A DNA stretch of 64,000 nucleotides. Origin: CF-46 sp042408445. Lineage in GTDB: Bacteria; Chloroflexota; Limnocylindria; Limnocylindrales; CSP1-4. The position numbers and the translations under genes are program-made. This document shows positions 9,501-17,156 of this stretch, piece after piece (within the stretch, counting starts at the first letter, position 1; each line of letters starts with the position of its first letter). The notes below the pieces were generated by a model. That model saw only the letters and a program-made list of their open reading frames with translations, was not told where the DNA came from and did no database searches. The DNA lies in assembly GCA_042408445.1 (NCBI GenBank), contig JBHORC010000016.1, forward strand, positions 62,001 through 126,000, written 5' to 3'.

Positions 9501-10256
9501 TCAGGTGAGGACGGCGCGGACCCAGGCGACGGCCAGAACGGCGAGCGCGATCGCCTCGAGCTGCCACGACCGCTCGCGGCCGGCCGCGGATCGTCTCGCC
9601 GCGGTCCCGCCCGCAACGCTGGCGGCAACGCCGGCAGCCACGATCACTGCGCCGTCGACGATGGCGATCCCCGCGATGATCCCGGCTCCCGTCGCGATCA
9701 CGGTCACGACGGCGTAGAGGCCGCCGCTCACCGCGGCCGCCCGCCGGGCGCCGAGGACCGCGGCGACCGAGGTCCGGCCCGCCGCCTCGTCGCGCTCCAC
9801 GTCGACCAGGGCGTTCCCGATCGCGAGGCCCGCGCCGGCTGCCATCGCGGCGGGGACGACAACCAGGAACGCCGGGGCGATTGGCCCCGTGGCGCCGACC
9901 CAGCCGAAGAGCGGCAGGATCGGGATCCCGACGGCGAACGGCAGCCACGACCAGACCGTCCCCTTCAGTCGCAGGTCGTACGCGAGGCCGATCGCAACGA
10001 CCAGGACGGCGATCAGCCCGGTGAGCGTTCCGAGGGACCAGGCAAGCGCGATCCCGCCGAGGAAGCAGACCGCCGCGAGCGCTCTGGCAGCGCGCGGTTC
10101 GACGAGCCCGGACGGGATCGGCTTGCCGGGCTTGAGGCCCCGGTCGTGGACCGCGTCGACGACGTCGTTCACCGTCCCGATGCCGAGCTGGAGGAGCGTC
10201 ATCGCGGCGCCAACTCGGAGGCCGGTGTCCGCCCCGCCGCCCGCGACCGCCGCCAC
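9501..10256 (-). CDS. UbiA-family prenyltransferase (start unresolved)
   Basis: Multi-pass membrane protein of the UbiA superfamily. NDVVDAVHD is the first Asp-rich (NDxxDxxxD) motif, and DVERDEAAGRTS the second. It transfers a polyprenyl chain to an acceptor, as in menaquinone or other prenylated lipid synthesis; the acceptor cannot be told. The first usable start codon is a GTG at 10256. However, the same open frame upstream encodes GWIRITHPFPSILDGLVSG, which is typical UbiA N-terminal sequence, and the frame stays open to 10392 without any ATG, GTG or TTG. Either an unusual start codon is used or the sequence has an error or mutation. It lies 91 bases downstream of a same-strand hypothetical gene. 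Confidence 0.85.
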   Translation of the reverse strand: MAAVAGGGADTGLRVGAAMTLLQLGIGTVNDVVDAVHDRGLKPGKPIPSGLVEPRAARALAAVCFLGGIALAWSLGTLTGLIAVLVVAIGLAYDLRLKGTVWSWLPFAVGIPILPLFGWVGATGPIAPAFLVVVPAAMAAGAGLAIGNALVDVERDEAAGRTSVAAVLGARRAAAVSGGLYAVVTVIATGAGIIAGIAIVDGAVIVAAGVAASVAGGTAARRSAAGRERSWQLEAIALAVLAVAWVRAVLT

Positions 10257-10347
10257 TCCCCCACTGACGAGGCCGTCGAGGATCGATGGGAATGGATGGG
10301 TGATCCGGATCCAGCCGATCGCCCGGTCGACCGCTCTCGGCGGGCTG

Positions 10348-10713
10348 TCAGACGTAGACGAGCTCGCCGAAGTTCGCCACGAGGTACTCGATCAAGCGGT
10401 CCCGACCATCGGCCACCTGGGACCGAATGCCCGGGACCAGGGCGAAGAGCGTGATCGCGGGGACCATCAGGTTCCCGTCGCGATCGCGACCGATCGATGC
10501 GGGCGGGCCGCCGCCGGAAGCGAACACCCGTTCGAAACCGGCCTCGTCGAGCCCGGCCGCTCGCCGGAAGTCCGCCACGACCTTGCGGACACCGCGGCGG
10601 ATCGCGACGTCCCGCATCAGCTCGGCCGCCCACGCGTCGAGCTGGTCGTCGGACTGCTCGGCGAGTCGGTCGCGATATTCGCTGGGGTCGGCGGATAGGC
10701 CGGTCGTCGCCAC
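10348..10713 (-). CDS. Conserved hypothetical protein
   Basis: 121 residues from a GTG at 10713, preceded by AGGGAG at a good distance; a longer frame to 10800 has no such support. Helical, charged N-terminal half (residues 10-60), then a short segment FASGGGPPASIGRDRDGNL. No signal peptide, membrane segment or known motif. I do not recognise it. It precedes ubiA on the same strand and may share its transcript. Confidence 0.6.
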   Translation of the reverse strand: MATTGLSADPSEYRDRLAEQSDDQLDAWAAELMRDVAIRRGVRKVVADFRRAAGLDEAGFERVFASGGGPPASIGRDRDGNLMVPAITLFALVPGIRSQVADGRDRLIEYLVANFGELVYV

Positions 10714-10825
10714 GGATTCTCCCTGCTCGAGATCGGCCGGAGTATGCCAGAGTCGCCGGTCTCGGGGCCTTGCCCGTTTGGGTCTCGAGGTGGCCGACAC
10801 GACCGTGGGGTCTGGCGCCGCGCCG

Positions 10826-12388
10826 TCAGTCCGTCGCGTCCGCCGCTTCCATCGCCGGCGACGCCGCCGCCGCGGACTCGCGCTCGAGGGCTTCCCGGGC
10901 CGCCGCCTCCGCTGCGGCGCGACTCCCCTCCGGCCAGTCGTTGAACAGCTCGGTCAGCCAGCGTCCGAACCGACCCGGCGGCCGGGCGGGAGGGACATCG
11001 GCGACGAGGAGGCGCAGCTCCTCGTGGACCCGCCCGGTCAGCGCCGCGACGGCCTCGCGGCGTGCCGTCCCGCTCGTCGGGATCGGCGCACCGACACGGA
11101 CCGTGATCCGGCGACCGAAGCCGAGCCACGAGGTCCCGATGAGGGCGATCGGGACGATCGGGACCCGCTCCCGGAGCGCGAACCAGGCCGGCCCCTCACT
11201 GAGCGGGCCCACACGGGACTCGATCGGCTGGATCCTCCCCTCCCCCGCGATTGCGACGACGCTCCCGGCGGCGATCGCCGCGTGCACCCGGCGCGCCGCC
11301 TCGAGCAGGTCGTTCTTGCCGGGTCGGTACGGAATCGTCAGGCCGGTCCAGGTCATCAGCCGGTTTCGGCCGCCGACAGACATGTCCTCCTCCTTCGGGC
11401 CGAAGAACATCAGTCGGGGCCGCATCGGAAGGGTCGCCATCAGGACGAACGGATCCGCCCACCCGAGATGGTTGAAGCAGTAGATGGCCGGGCCACCCGG
11501 CAGCCGCTCGCGCCCCTCGACCCGAAGACGAAACAGGGCGTGGCAGAACAGCCAGGCCGCCCGGCGGCTGAGTCTCGTCCGGATCGCCCGCCGCAGGGGG
11601 TGGAGACGGTCCGGCGACGCCGGCCGACGCGCACGACCGCCCGGCGCTCCCGTCCGCGTCGCATCTGGCTCCGCGCCGTCCGTGCCGGCCGCTCGCGCCA
11701 TCGGCTCCGGATCGAGATCGGCGATCCGTTCGAGGACCTCGTCGGCGATCTCGGCTGAGCCGGGGGCGGGCGGAACGGCCGCGTTCGGGACAAGGACGGC
11801 ACGCATTCCCGCGGCCCGCGCGGCGGCAAGGCCGTTGAACGAGTCTTCGACCACGAGGACGGCCGCCGGATGGACGGCCAGCCGTCGCGCCGCCTCGAGG
11901 AACACGTCCGGAGCCGGCTTGCCCCGCTCGACCTCATCCGACGAGACGACCGCCCGGAAGACCTCGGACAGGCCGGTCGCGACGAGCGCCGCATCGATCA
12001 CCGCCCGATGCGAGGACGAGGCGAGGGCGACGGGCCAGCGGGCGGCGATCCGGCGCACGGTCTCGACGGCGTCCGCGATCGTCGGCGCGCCCTCGTGCCG
12101 ATAGCGCTCGACCATCGCGTCGACGACCTCGCGCTCGATGTCGGCCGCCGGGAGATCGAGGCCGAGACGGTCGCGCATCGTCTCCGACCACTGCCGCGAG
12201 TTCGCACCCATGACGGCGCGCTGATCCTCCGCCGTCCAGGTCCGCCCGTGTCGAGCCCCGAAGGCGTGACGGACCTCGTCCCACCAGATCTCGGAATCGA
12301 CGACGACACCGTCGAGGTCGAAGATCACGGCCGCGATCGGCCGGCCGGCTCCGCCCCGCGGACTCGCCTCGAGGTCGTCGGCGTTCAC
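10826..12388 (-). CDS. HAD phosphatase fused to PlsC-type 1-acylglycerol-3-phosphate acyltransferase
   Basis: 520 residues. The first 230 are a HAD hydrolase of the beta-phosphoglucomutase/phosphatase kind: DLDGVVVDSE (nucleophile Asp), SSS (motif II), GKPAPD (motif III) and VVEDSFNG (motif IV). After a Pro/Arg-rich linker, residues about 280-480 are a PlsC acyltransferase with NHLGWAD (the HX4D catalytic box) and EGRIQP (the acyl-acceptor site). The PlsC half would acylate lysophosphatidate. The HAD half could dephosphorylate a lipid precursor or an unrelated sugar phosphate. The GTG start overlaps the upstream gene (GTGA). No frameshift is visible, so the fusion looks genuine. Confidence 0.88.
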   Translation of the reverse strand: MNADDLEASPRGGAGRPIAAVIFDLDGVVVDSEIWWDEVRHAFGARHGRTWTAEDQRAVMGANSRQWSETMRDRLGLDLPAADIEREVVDAMVERYRHEGAPTIADAVETVRRIAARWPVALASSSHRAVIDAALVATGLSEVFRAVVSSDEVERGKPAPDVFLEAARRLAVHPAAVLVVEDSFNGLAAARAAGMRAVLVPNAAVPPAPGSAEIADEVLERIADLDPEPMARAAGTDGAEPDATRTGAPGGRARRPASPDRLHPLRRAIRTRLSRRAAWLFCHALFRLRVEGRERLPGGPAIYCFNHLGWADPFVLMATLPMRPRLMFFGPKEEDMSVGGRNRLMTWTGLTIPYRPGKNDLLEAARRVHAAIAAGSVVAIAGEGRIQPIESRVGPLSEGPAWFALRERVPIVPIALIGTSWLGFGRRITVRVGAPIPTSGTARREAVAALTGRVHEELRLLVADVPPARPPGRFGRWLTELFNDWPEGSRAAAEAAAREALERESAAAASPAMEAADATD

Positions 12389-12894
12389 CCCGCTGCGGAC
12401 GCCCTCTTGGCTGCCGCCGGGGTCCCGGGCGACCGGCCGGCCGGGCGACGGCCGCCGGTTGGCGCGTCGTCGAGGACGGACATCGGGCGGCCGTCGATCG
12501 CGGCGATGATCCGGAGCGCGAAGGCCGCGACCCGATCGGCCTCGGCGTCGACGCCGCGAAGGATCGTCCCCTCGACCTGGAAGCTGAGCAGGCGATGTCC
12601 CGCCTGCGTCTCGAGTCCGAGCTCCCCGACAGACACGCGATTCCAGCGGATCAGCTTCGTCGAGGCGCGCGGACCTTCACCGGGAACGTTGACCCGGACG
12701 AAGCAGACGACGAGGCCCGCATCCGTCGGCACGAGGATCGAGTACCGGGACGCCGGCTCCTCTCCCCAGGCCACCCAGCAGTGCGGATCGCCCTCCGCAC
12801 CGAACGCGGCGAGAACGGGATCCACGACCGCGGCGACCTTGCTCGAGGCCGCGTCCTTGTGCGGTGCCGAGGCCCGCCACTCGCTGAGTCGCAC
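12385..12894 (-). CDS. Conserved hypothetical protein
   Basis: 169 residues from a GTG with GGAGGG just upstream. The core (about residues 20-135) is beta-rich and conserved-looking (VNVPGEGPRAS, KLIRWNRVSVGELG, HRLLSFQVEG). The last 30 residues are a Pro/Ala/Arg-rich tail. I cannot assign a function. It overlaps the HAD-PlsC gene by 4 bases and forms a two-gene operon with it, divergent from the GIDE gene. Confidence 0.65.
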   Translation of the reverse strand: MRLSEWRASAPHKDAASSKVAAVVDPVLAAFGAEGDPHCWVAWGEEPASRYSILVPTDAGLVVCFVRVNVPGEGPRASTKLIRWNRVSVGELGLETQAGHRLLSFQVEGTILRGVDAEADRVAAFALRIIAAIDGRPMSVLDDAPTGGRRPAGRSPGTPAAAKRASAAG

Positions 12895-13087
12895 TGCGCC
12901 CTCCGGTTGCGCTCCGGCGTGGTTCGTGGGGTCCGGCCGAGGCTAGCACAGTCCTGTACCGTTCCCGTCGCGCGGGCCAGACGCGGGCGGGAGCGGCGCG
13001 TCGCCGGGGCACTCGAGAACGGGAGGCAGGCGACGAAGGAATGAACGGGAACGTCGCACACCGCTCCGGATCGTCACGGCAGCGACC

Positions 13088-14224
13088 GTGAGCCCTGTTG
13101 TCATCGCGGATCGTTTCGCGGCAGCGATCGTCCCCGGGGCGGCCGATCCGCGGCTTCTCGCCCTCCTCGTCGGCGGCGTCATCGCGGGACTCGTGCTGCT
13201 GGGTCGCGGGTTCAGCGGCTACCGCGCCGCCGGCCGGATCGGCGGCACGGCCCCATCGCGGATCAGCTCGATCGCGCTCGGCGAGGTGCTCGTGACCGGG
13301 ACGGCCGAACCCATCGAGCTCACCCTCGTCTCGCCGCTCCAGAGCGCACCGTGCGTCTACTACCGGGCGCGCGTCGCGCAGACCGGCGACACCGAGCACG
13401 ATGTCTTCCGCGAGGAGCGGGCGGTGGGGTTCCGCGTGCGCGACGAGAGCGGGACCGTCCGCGTCTTCCCCGGCCATGCGCGGTTCGATGTCCCGGAGCG
13501 CTTCGACGAGCGGGCGGGTCAATGGGGTGGTGACCCGGCCGGGCTGCTGCCGAGAACCGGCTCGGCATTCGGCCCCGGGCAGGATCGCGACGCCCAGATC
13601 GCCGCGCTGCTGACGGTTCGCGATCCGCGGGTGTCGGGTGGCGACGGGACTCCCTGGGCGAACAGTGGCGGCCTTTCGGCCGGTCTGTCGCTCGCCGGGA
13701 CGGGCGGAGGCCGCCGATACATGGAGGCAAGGATCGAGCCAGGCGACGTCGTGACGGTGCTCGGCACGGTCGTCCCGTTCTCTGACGTCGCCGACCCGAC
13801 CGCGGCGAACATCCTCGACGGGAGCGCGGTGACCGCGGACGACCCCGAGATCGCGGCGGACCTGGCGGCAGCGCGCGGAGCGGGCGTCCTCGTCGGGACC
13901 GCGAGCGAGGCGTGGGGCAACGCGGCGATCGAGGGCTTCGGGATCGGTCGGCCCGTTCGCGCTCCCGAGCTCGATCCCGGGGCAACCGCGCCGCCGCCGC
14001 CCGACCCGGCGCTCGCCCAGCGAGCCCGCGACGCATTCGAGATCGCCCCCGATGCGCTGGTCCTCGCCGCCGCCGAGGACGCACCCCTCCTGATCTCGTT
14101 CGGGGCGCCGACCGCGATCGAGGCGCGCGAGCAGGGTCGGTTCCTGATCGGCCTCCTCGGCGCCGTCGTCTCGATCGCGTCGGCGATGACGCTCGCGGTC
14201 GTCCTGGGCGGAGGGCTTCGATGA
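13088..14224 (+). CDS. GIDE-domain membrane protein
   Basis: 378 residues, GTG start. A membrane helix follows the N-terminus (about residues 22-40) and another lies at the C-terminus (about 355-376), which matches the GIDE/MULAN-like topology. Between them, the segment from PIELTLVSPLQSAPCVYYRARV to PGDVVTVLGTV resembles the GIDE domain known from the eukaryotic ubiquitin ligase MULAN. Bacterial GIDE proteins have no RING finger and none is seen here. They often sit beside lemA, as here, where the stop overlaps the lemA start (ATGA). The role is probably linked to the envelope but is unknown. Confidence 0.75.
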   Translation: MSPVVIADRFAAAIVPGAADPRLLALLVGGVIAGLVLLGRGFSGYRAAGRIGGTAPSRISSIALGEVLVTGTAEPIELTLVSPLQSAPCVYYRARVAQTGDTEHDVFREERAVGFRVRDESGTVRVFPGHARFDVPERFDERAGQWGGDPAGLLPRTGSAFGPGQDRDAQIAALLTVRDPRVSGGDGTPWANSGGLSAGLSLAGTGGGRRYMEARIEPGDVVTVLGTVVPFSDVADPTAANILDGSAVTADDPEIAADLAAARGAGVLVGTASEAWGNAAIEGFGIGRPVRAPELDPGATAPPPPDPALAQRARDAFEIAPDALVLAAAEDAPLLISFGAPTAIEAREQGRFLIGLLGAVVSIASAMTLAVVLGGGLR

Positions 14225-14925
14225 CCCTGCCCGTCGCCGCCGCGGCGTTCGCGATCGGCCTCGTCGTCGCGATCATCCTGTTCCTCCTCGTCGCCACCTA
14301 CAACGACGTCGTCGCCCTCGAGCGGCGGATCGACAAGGCGTTCGCGAACATCGAGGTCGTCCTGCAACAGCGTCACGACCAGCTCCCGGCGCTTGTTGAC
14401 GCGGTTCGCGGTCTCATGGCGTTCGAACGCGACGTGCTGACGCGGGTCACGCTGGCCCGCTCGGCGTTCTCGACGGAGGCTCCCATCGCCGTGCAGGCCG
14501 CGACCGCAGCCGAGACGACCGGGGCGATCCGCTCGCTGTTCGCGACGGTCGAGCGGTATCCCGAGGTCAGGTCGGCGGAGAACGTCCTCGCACTCCAGGC
14601 GGAGATCGAGCGGCTGGAGGCGATGATCGCGGACCGGCGCGAGCTCTACAACGATCAGGTGTTCCGGCTGAACTCGCGGATCGGCCAGGTGCCTGGGGTC
14701 TTCATCGCCGCCCTGTTCGGGTGGCGGACGCGCCCGTTCTTCGATGCCGGGCCGGTCGCCGACGTTCCGCCCGTCACGACCCTCGCGGCCGAGGAGGATG
14801 CCGACGACCTGGACGACGACGCCGGCTCGGAGCCCGTGGCGGGTCTCGACGATGTCGCGGTGCCGGGAGACCGGGACGCCCCCGCGCGGTCTGGCGGGTC
14901 AGGGACGACCCCGCCCGAGGCGTGA
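14221..14925 (+). CDS. lemA: LemA family protein
   Basis: 234 residues from the ATG at 14221 overlapping the GIDE stop. One N-terminal membrane helix is followed by the LemA signature (YNDVVALERRIDKAFANIEV, then QRHDQLPALVDAVRG) and a long alpha-helical region ending near FNSRIGQVPG-type sequence (here FRLNSRIGQVPG). The acidic tail after residue 180 is probably disordered. LemA proteins are membrane-anchored helical bundles of unknown biochemical role. Middle gene of a tightly overlapping trio. Confidence 0.9.
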   Translation: MTLPVAAAAFAIGLVVAIILFLLVATYNDVVALERRIDKAFANIEVVLQQRHDQLPALVDAVRGLMAFERDVLTRVTLARSAFSTEAPIAVQAATAAETTGAIRSLFATVERYPEVRSAENVLALQAEIERLEAMIADRRELYNDQVFRLNSRIGQVPGVFIAALFGWRTRPFFDAGPVADVPPVTTLAAEEDADDLDDDAGSEPVAGLDDVAVPGDRDAPARSGGSGTTPPEA

Positions 14926-15533
14926 GCTCGGTCGGCCCTTCTCCGACGCGGCTCGTGCTCGCCCGGCACGGCGAGACGGAATGGTCGCGATCCGGCCAGC
15001 ACACCGGTCGGACGGACATCCCGTTGACGGACGCCGGCCGCGACGAGGCCCGCGCGCTGGCCGACGTCCTGGGCGGCAGGACATTCAGCCGCGTCGTCTC
15101 GAGCCCACTGGTCCGGGCGGTCGAGACCGCACGGCTGGCCGGGTTCGGCGACCGGGTCGAGCTCCAGCCGGATCTTCGCGAGTGGGACTACGGGACGTAC
15201 GAGGGCCGGACGAGCGACGAGATCCGGGAGGAGATCCCGGACTGGACGGTCTGGACCCATCCAATCCCGGGCGGCGAGAGCCTCGAGGACGTCGCGCGTC
15301 GAGCCGACGCGGTCATCGCCGAGCTTCTCCCGACCGGCGGCGACGTCCTCGTGATCTCCCACGGCCATTTCCTGCGCGTGCTGACGGCTCGCTGGGTCGA
15401 GGCCGAGCCGATCCTGGCCAGCCGCCTCGAGCTCTGGACCGCGACGATCTCGGAGCTCGGCTGGGAGCGCGAGCGGCGCGTCGTCGAGATCTGGAACGCG
15501 CCGGCGGCGCGGCGTCCGTCGGCGTCTCCCTAG
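14922..15533 (+). CDS. Histidine phosphatase family protein (phosphoglycerate mutase-like)
   Basis: 203 residues from a GTG at 14922 overlapping the lemA stop (GTGA). RHGETEW carries the phospho-accepting His, and SHGHFLR the second catalytic His. EWDYGTYEGRTSDEI and GGESLEDVARRAD are conserved in acid-phosphatase-like members of the family. Likely a broad-specificity phosphatase rather than a glycolytic mutase, because it is short. The substrate is unknown. Coupling to lemA is the only contextual hint. Confidence 0.9.
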   Translation: MSSVGPSPTRLVLARHGETEWSRSGQHTGRTDIPLTDAGRDEARALADVLGGRTFSRVVSSPLVRAVETARLAGFGDRVELQPDLREWDYGTYEGRTSDEIREEIPDWTVWTHPIPGGESLEDVARRADAVIAELLPTGGDVLVISHGHFLRVLTARWVEAEPILASRLELWTATISELGWERERRVVEIWNAPAARRPSASP

Positions 15534-15689
15534 CTCGAGCGGTCCTTCCCCGAGCGGCCGGGCCCGGGCCGGAGCCGATTCGCGGTAGAATTCCGGACCC
15601 GCGCCGTGAGCGCGACGTCCCCGCTAGGTCGATGGCCCTCTCGGACCGGCCTGTGCGTTGGCCGACCGATGTTCGAGGAGGACCCGCCC

Positions 15690-15890
15690 ATGTCCAACGG
15701 AACGATGCGCCCGTCCCGTCCGTCGGCGCAGCCCGTGGTCGAGCCGCTCAAGCACGTGATCGCCGAGTACAAGCATCAGGCTCAGACGATCACCTGCGTC
15801 TGCGGCTGGCACGGCAAGAGCTCCTCGACGGACGGCCGCACGTCGGAATGGACGGCTCACCTCGCCGCGAACCGGACGAAGCCTCGCTGA
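15690..15890 (+). CDS. Small CxC/His protein, possible zinc finger
   Basis: 66 residues from an ATG at 15690 with GAGGAGG 8 bases upstream. TCVCGWHGKSSS followed by a Trp and a His (EWTAHLAANR) gives a C-x-C...H...H arrangement that could bind one zinc. The rest is polar and basic. A TAGAAT box at 15586-15591 could serve as its -10 element, and a strong hairpin at 15938-15966 ends the unit. Function unknown; the length and motif are reminiscent of small actinobacterial and phage-type proteins, but I cannot show homology. Confidence 0.7.
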   Translation: MSNGTMRPSRPSAQPVVEPLKHVIAEYKHQAQTITCVCGWHGKSSSTDGRTSEWTAHLAANRTKPR

Positions 15891-15937
15891 AACGCGCCCG
15901 CGGCGCCTCGCGCCCGCGGTCATCCCACCAAAGACGA

Positions 15938-15966
15938 TCCGACCGGCGCGATCCGCGCCGGTCGGA
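15938..15966. terminator. Hairpin terminator between convergent genes
   Basis: TCCGACCGGCGCG pairs with CGCGCCGGTCGGA (13 bp) around a 3-base loop. It sits between the stop of the small CxC gene and the end of the DUF1810 remnant, so it can serve both strands. No U-run follows. Confidence 0.7.
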
Positions 15967-15977
15967 CGATTCCCGGC

Positions 15978-16217
15978 TCAGAAACCTCTCGCCGGCTTCG
16001 TCGCCAGCCGCTCGTCCGTCGCCGGATCCGGACGTCCGTCGAAGAATTGCTCCAGGACCGCGGCGAAGACCGGCTGATCTGGAGCGGCCCGGAGGAAGAG
16101 CGTCATCGACGAACGGAGCTTGATCGCGTCGATGTCGCCGAACACCTCGGCGGCAGTGCGGCCGCGAAGTCCAAGGACGACGCCGGCGGCCGAGACGAGC
16201 CGCGGACCCAGGTCCAA
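15978..16217 (-). pseudogene. DUF1810 protein, detached C-terminal half
   Basis: From the residues PRLVSAAGVVLGL onward the frame encodes FGDIDAIKLRSSMTLF and LEQFFDGRPDPATDERL, which are typical of the C-terminal half of DUF1810 proteins. The N-terminal half is on the same strand at 20734-20967. Joined at the shared CCTGGG (Leu-Gly), the two halves give one in-frame protein of about 145 residues, the normal family size. This fragment has lost its start and promoter and should be non-functional. A TTG at 16217 is only an accidental start inside the insert. Confidence 0.85.
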
Positions 16218-16839
16218 GCTTCCGAGAGACCGCTTCTACGCCTCGGCTAGCTCGCGCGGCTTCGCGCGCCTCAACGTCTTCGACCTCGGCACGCCGATCT
16301 ACGATCAGCCGCAGGGCGGCGCCCTGTACCAGGGCTATCTCGTCGCCGACGAGATCGTCGGCGATCACTTGATCCTCTACATGGGGTTCGAGGACAGGCT
16401 CCGGCACCGCTTCTTCGTTCCGATCAACCTCGGCTCGATCGCTCGCGCGGCCGACCAGTCGTTCCTCGCCCGGACGGGCTTTCTCATGTCCGACTGGACG
16501 CGAAGCACCGAGGCGCGGTACAGGACAACAGCGATGTATCAGGTCCTCGACAGGTGGGTCGGCGACTACTTTTACTTCGACCTCGAGGTTGTGAACTTCA
16601 AGTACGCGCCGAAACCTTGGCCGTCAATTGCACTTCGGAGCGAAGCGGAAGCTCGAGCGAGTGGACCGGTCACGAAGGCGCTGATCGCGTGGACCCAGAA
16701 GACGGTGAAGCAGTCGTACCGCAAGGTCCAGATGCCTGCAGCCGTCAAGAGGCTCGTCAACCGCCGCGTGACGAAGTTCTTTGCGGAGATGCCGACGGTC
16801 TGGACGCTAACGCCGTACGAGGACTTGGTTCCGACCTAA
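16213..16839 (+). pseudogene. Truncated unknown protein at left end of the insert
   Basis: The open frame enters the insert from unrelated antisense sequence, so the original 5' end is missing. About 205 residues remain and look genuinely coding, with many aromatic residues (GGALYQGYLVADEIVGDHLI, then DRWVGDYFYFDLEVVNFKY). Its stop is at 16839. I do not recognise the family. It was probably cut when the insert formed or arrived. Confidence 0.55.
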
Positions 16840-17156
16840 CGCTCCTCGCCTTCCCAAGGGCGATCCCGTCACCGAGGCGTTTGCCTACACGAAAGCGAAC
16901 GTCGACCGAGTGCGGCCGGCCTCTTACGAGCAGCTCGGGTACGACCTCGCTCGTCTGTCCACCAAGGGACCGTCACGCGATCGGCCGAGCCCCAAGGATC
17001 TTCGATTGCACGAGCGGGGACGCGGTCAATTCTGGAAGGTCGGACCTTGCTCCCTCGGGTCTTCGAGACGCCAGACAGACAGCCACCGTCTAGTTTGCTT
17101 TTGATGGACCGCGTCCACGGACAGGCGGACGCCGCAAGCGAACCGAGGGAGCGAGG
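16840..17156 (+). other. Gene-free stretch with a protein-like remnant
   Basis: No complete gene. From about 16859 one frame reads GDPVTEAFAYTKANVDRVRP and on through ASYEQLGYDLARLS, which looks like real protein sequence but has no start. It decays into Arg/Ser-rich sequence by about 17000. It may be a relic of a second gene or a frameshifted tail of the preceding fragment. The promoter and ribosome site of the metzincin gene lie at its right end. Confidence 0.35.

Noticed and set aside
15978..16217. Independent small gene of 79 codons
   Set aside because: It lacks its own ribosome site and aligns only with the second half of DUF1810; the first half is found at 20734-20967.
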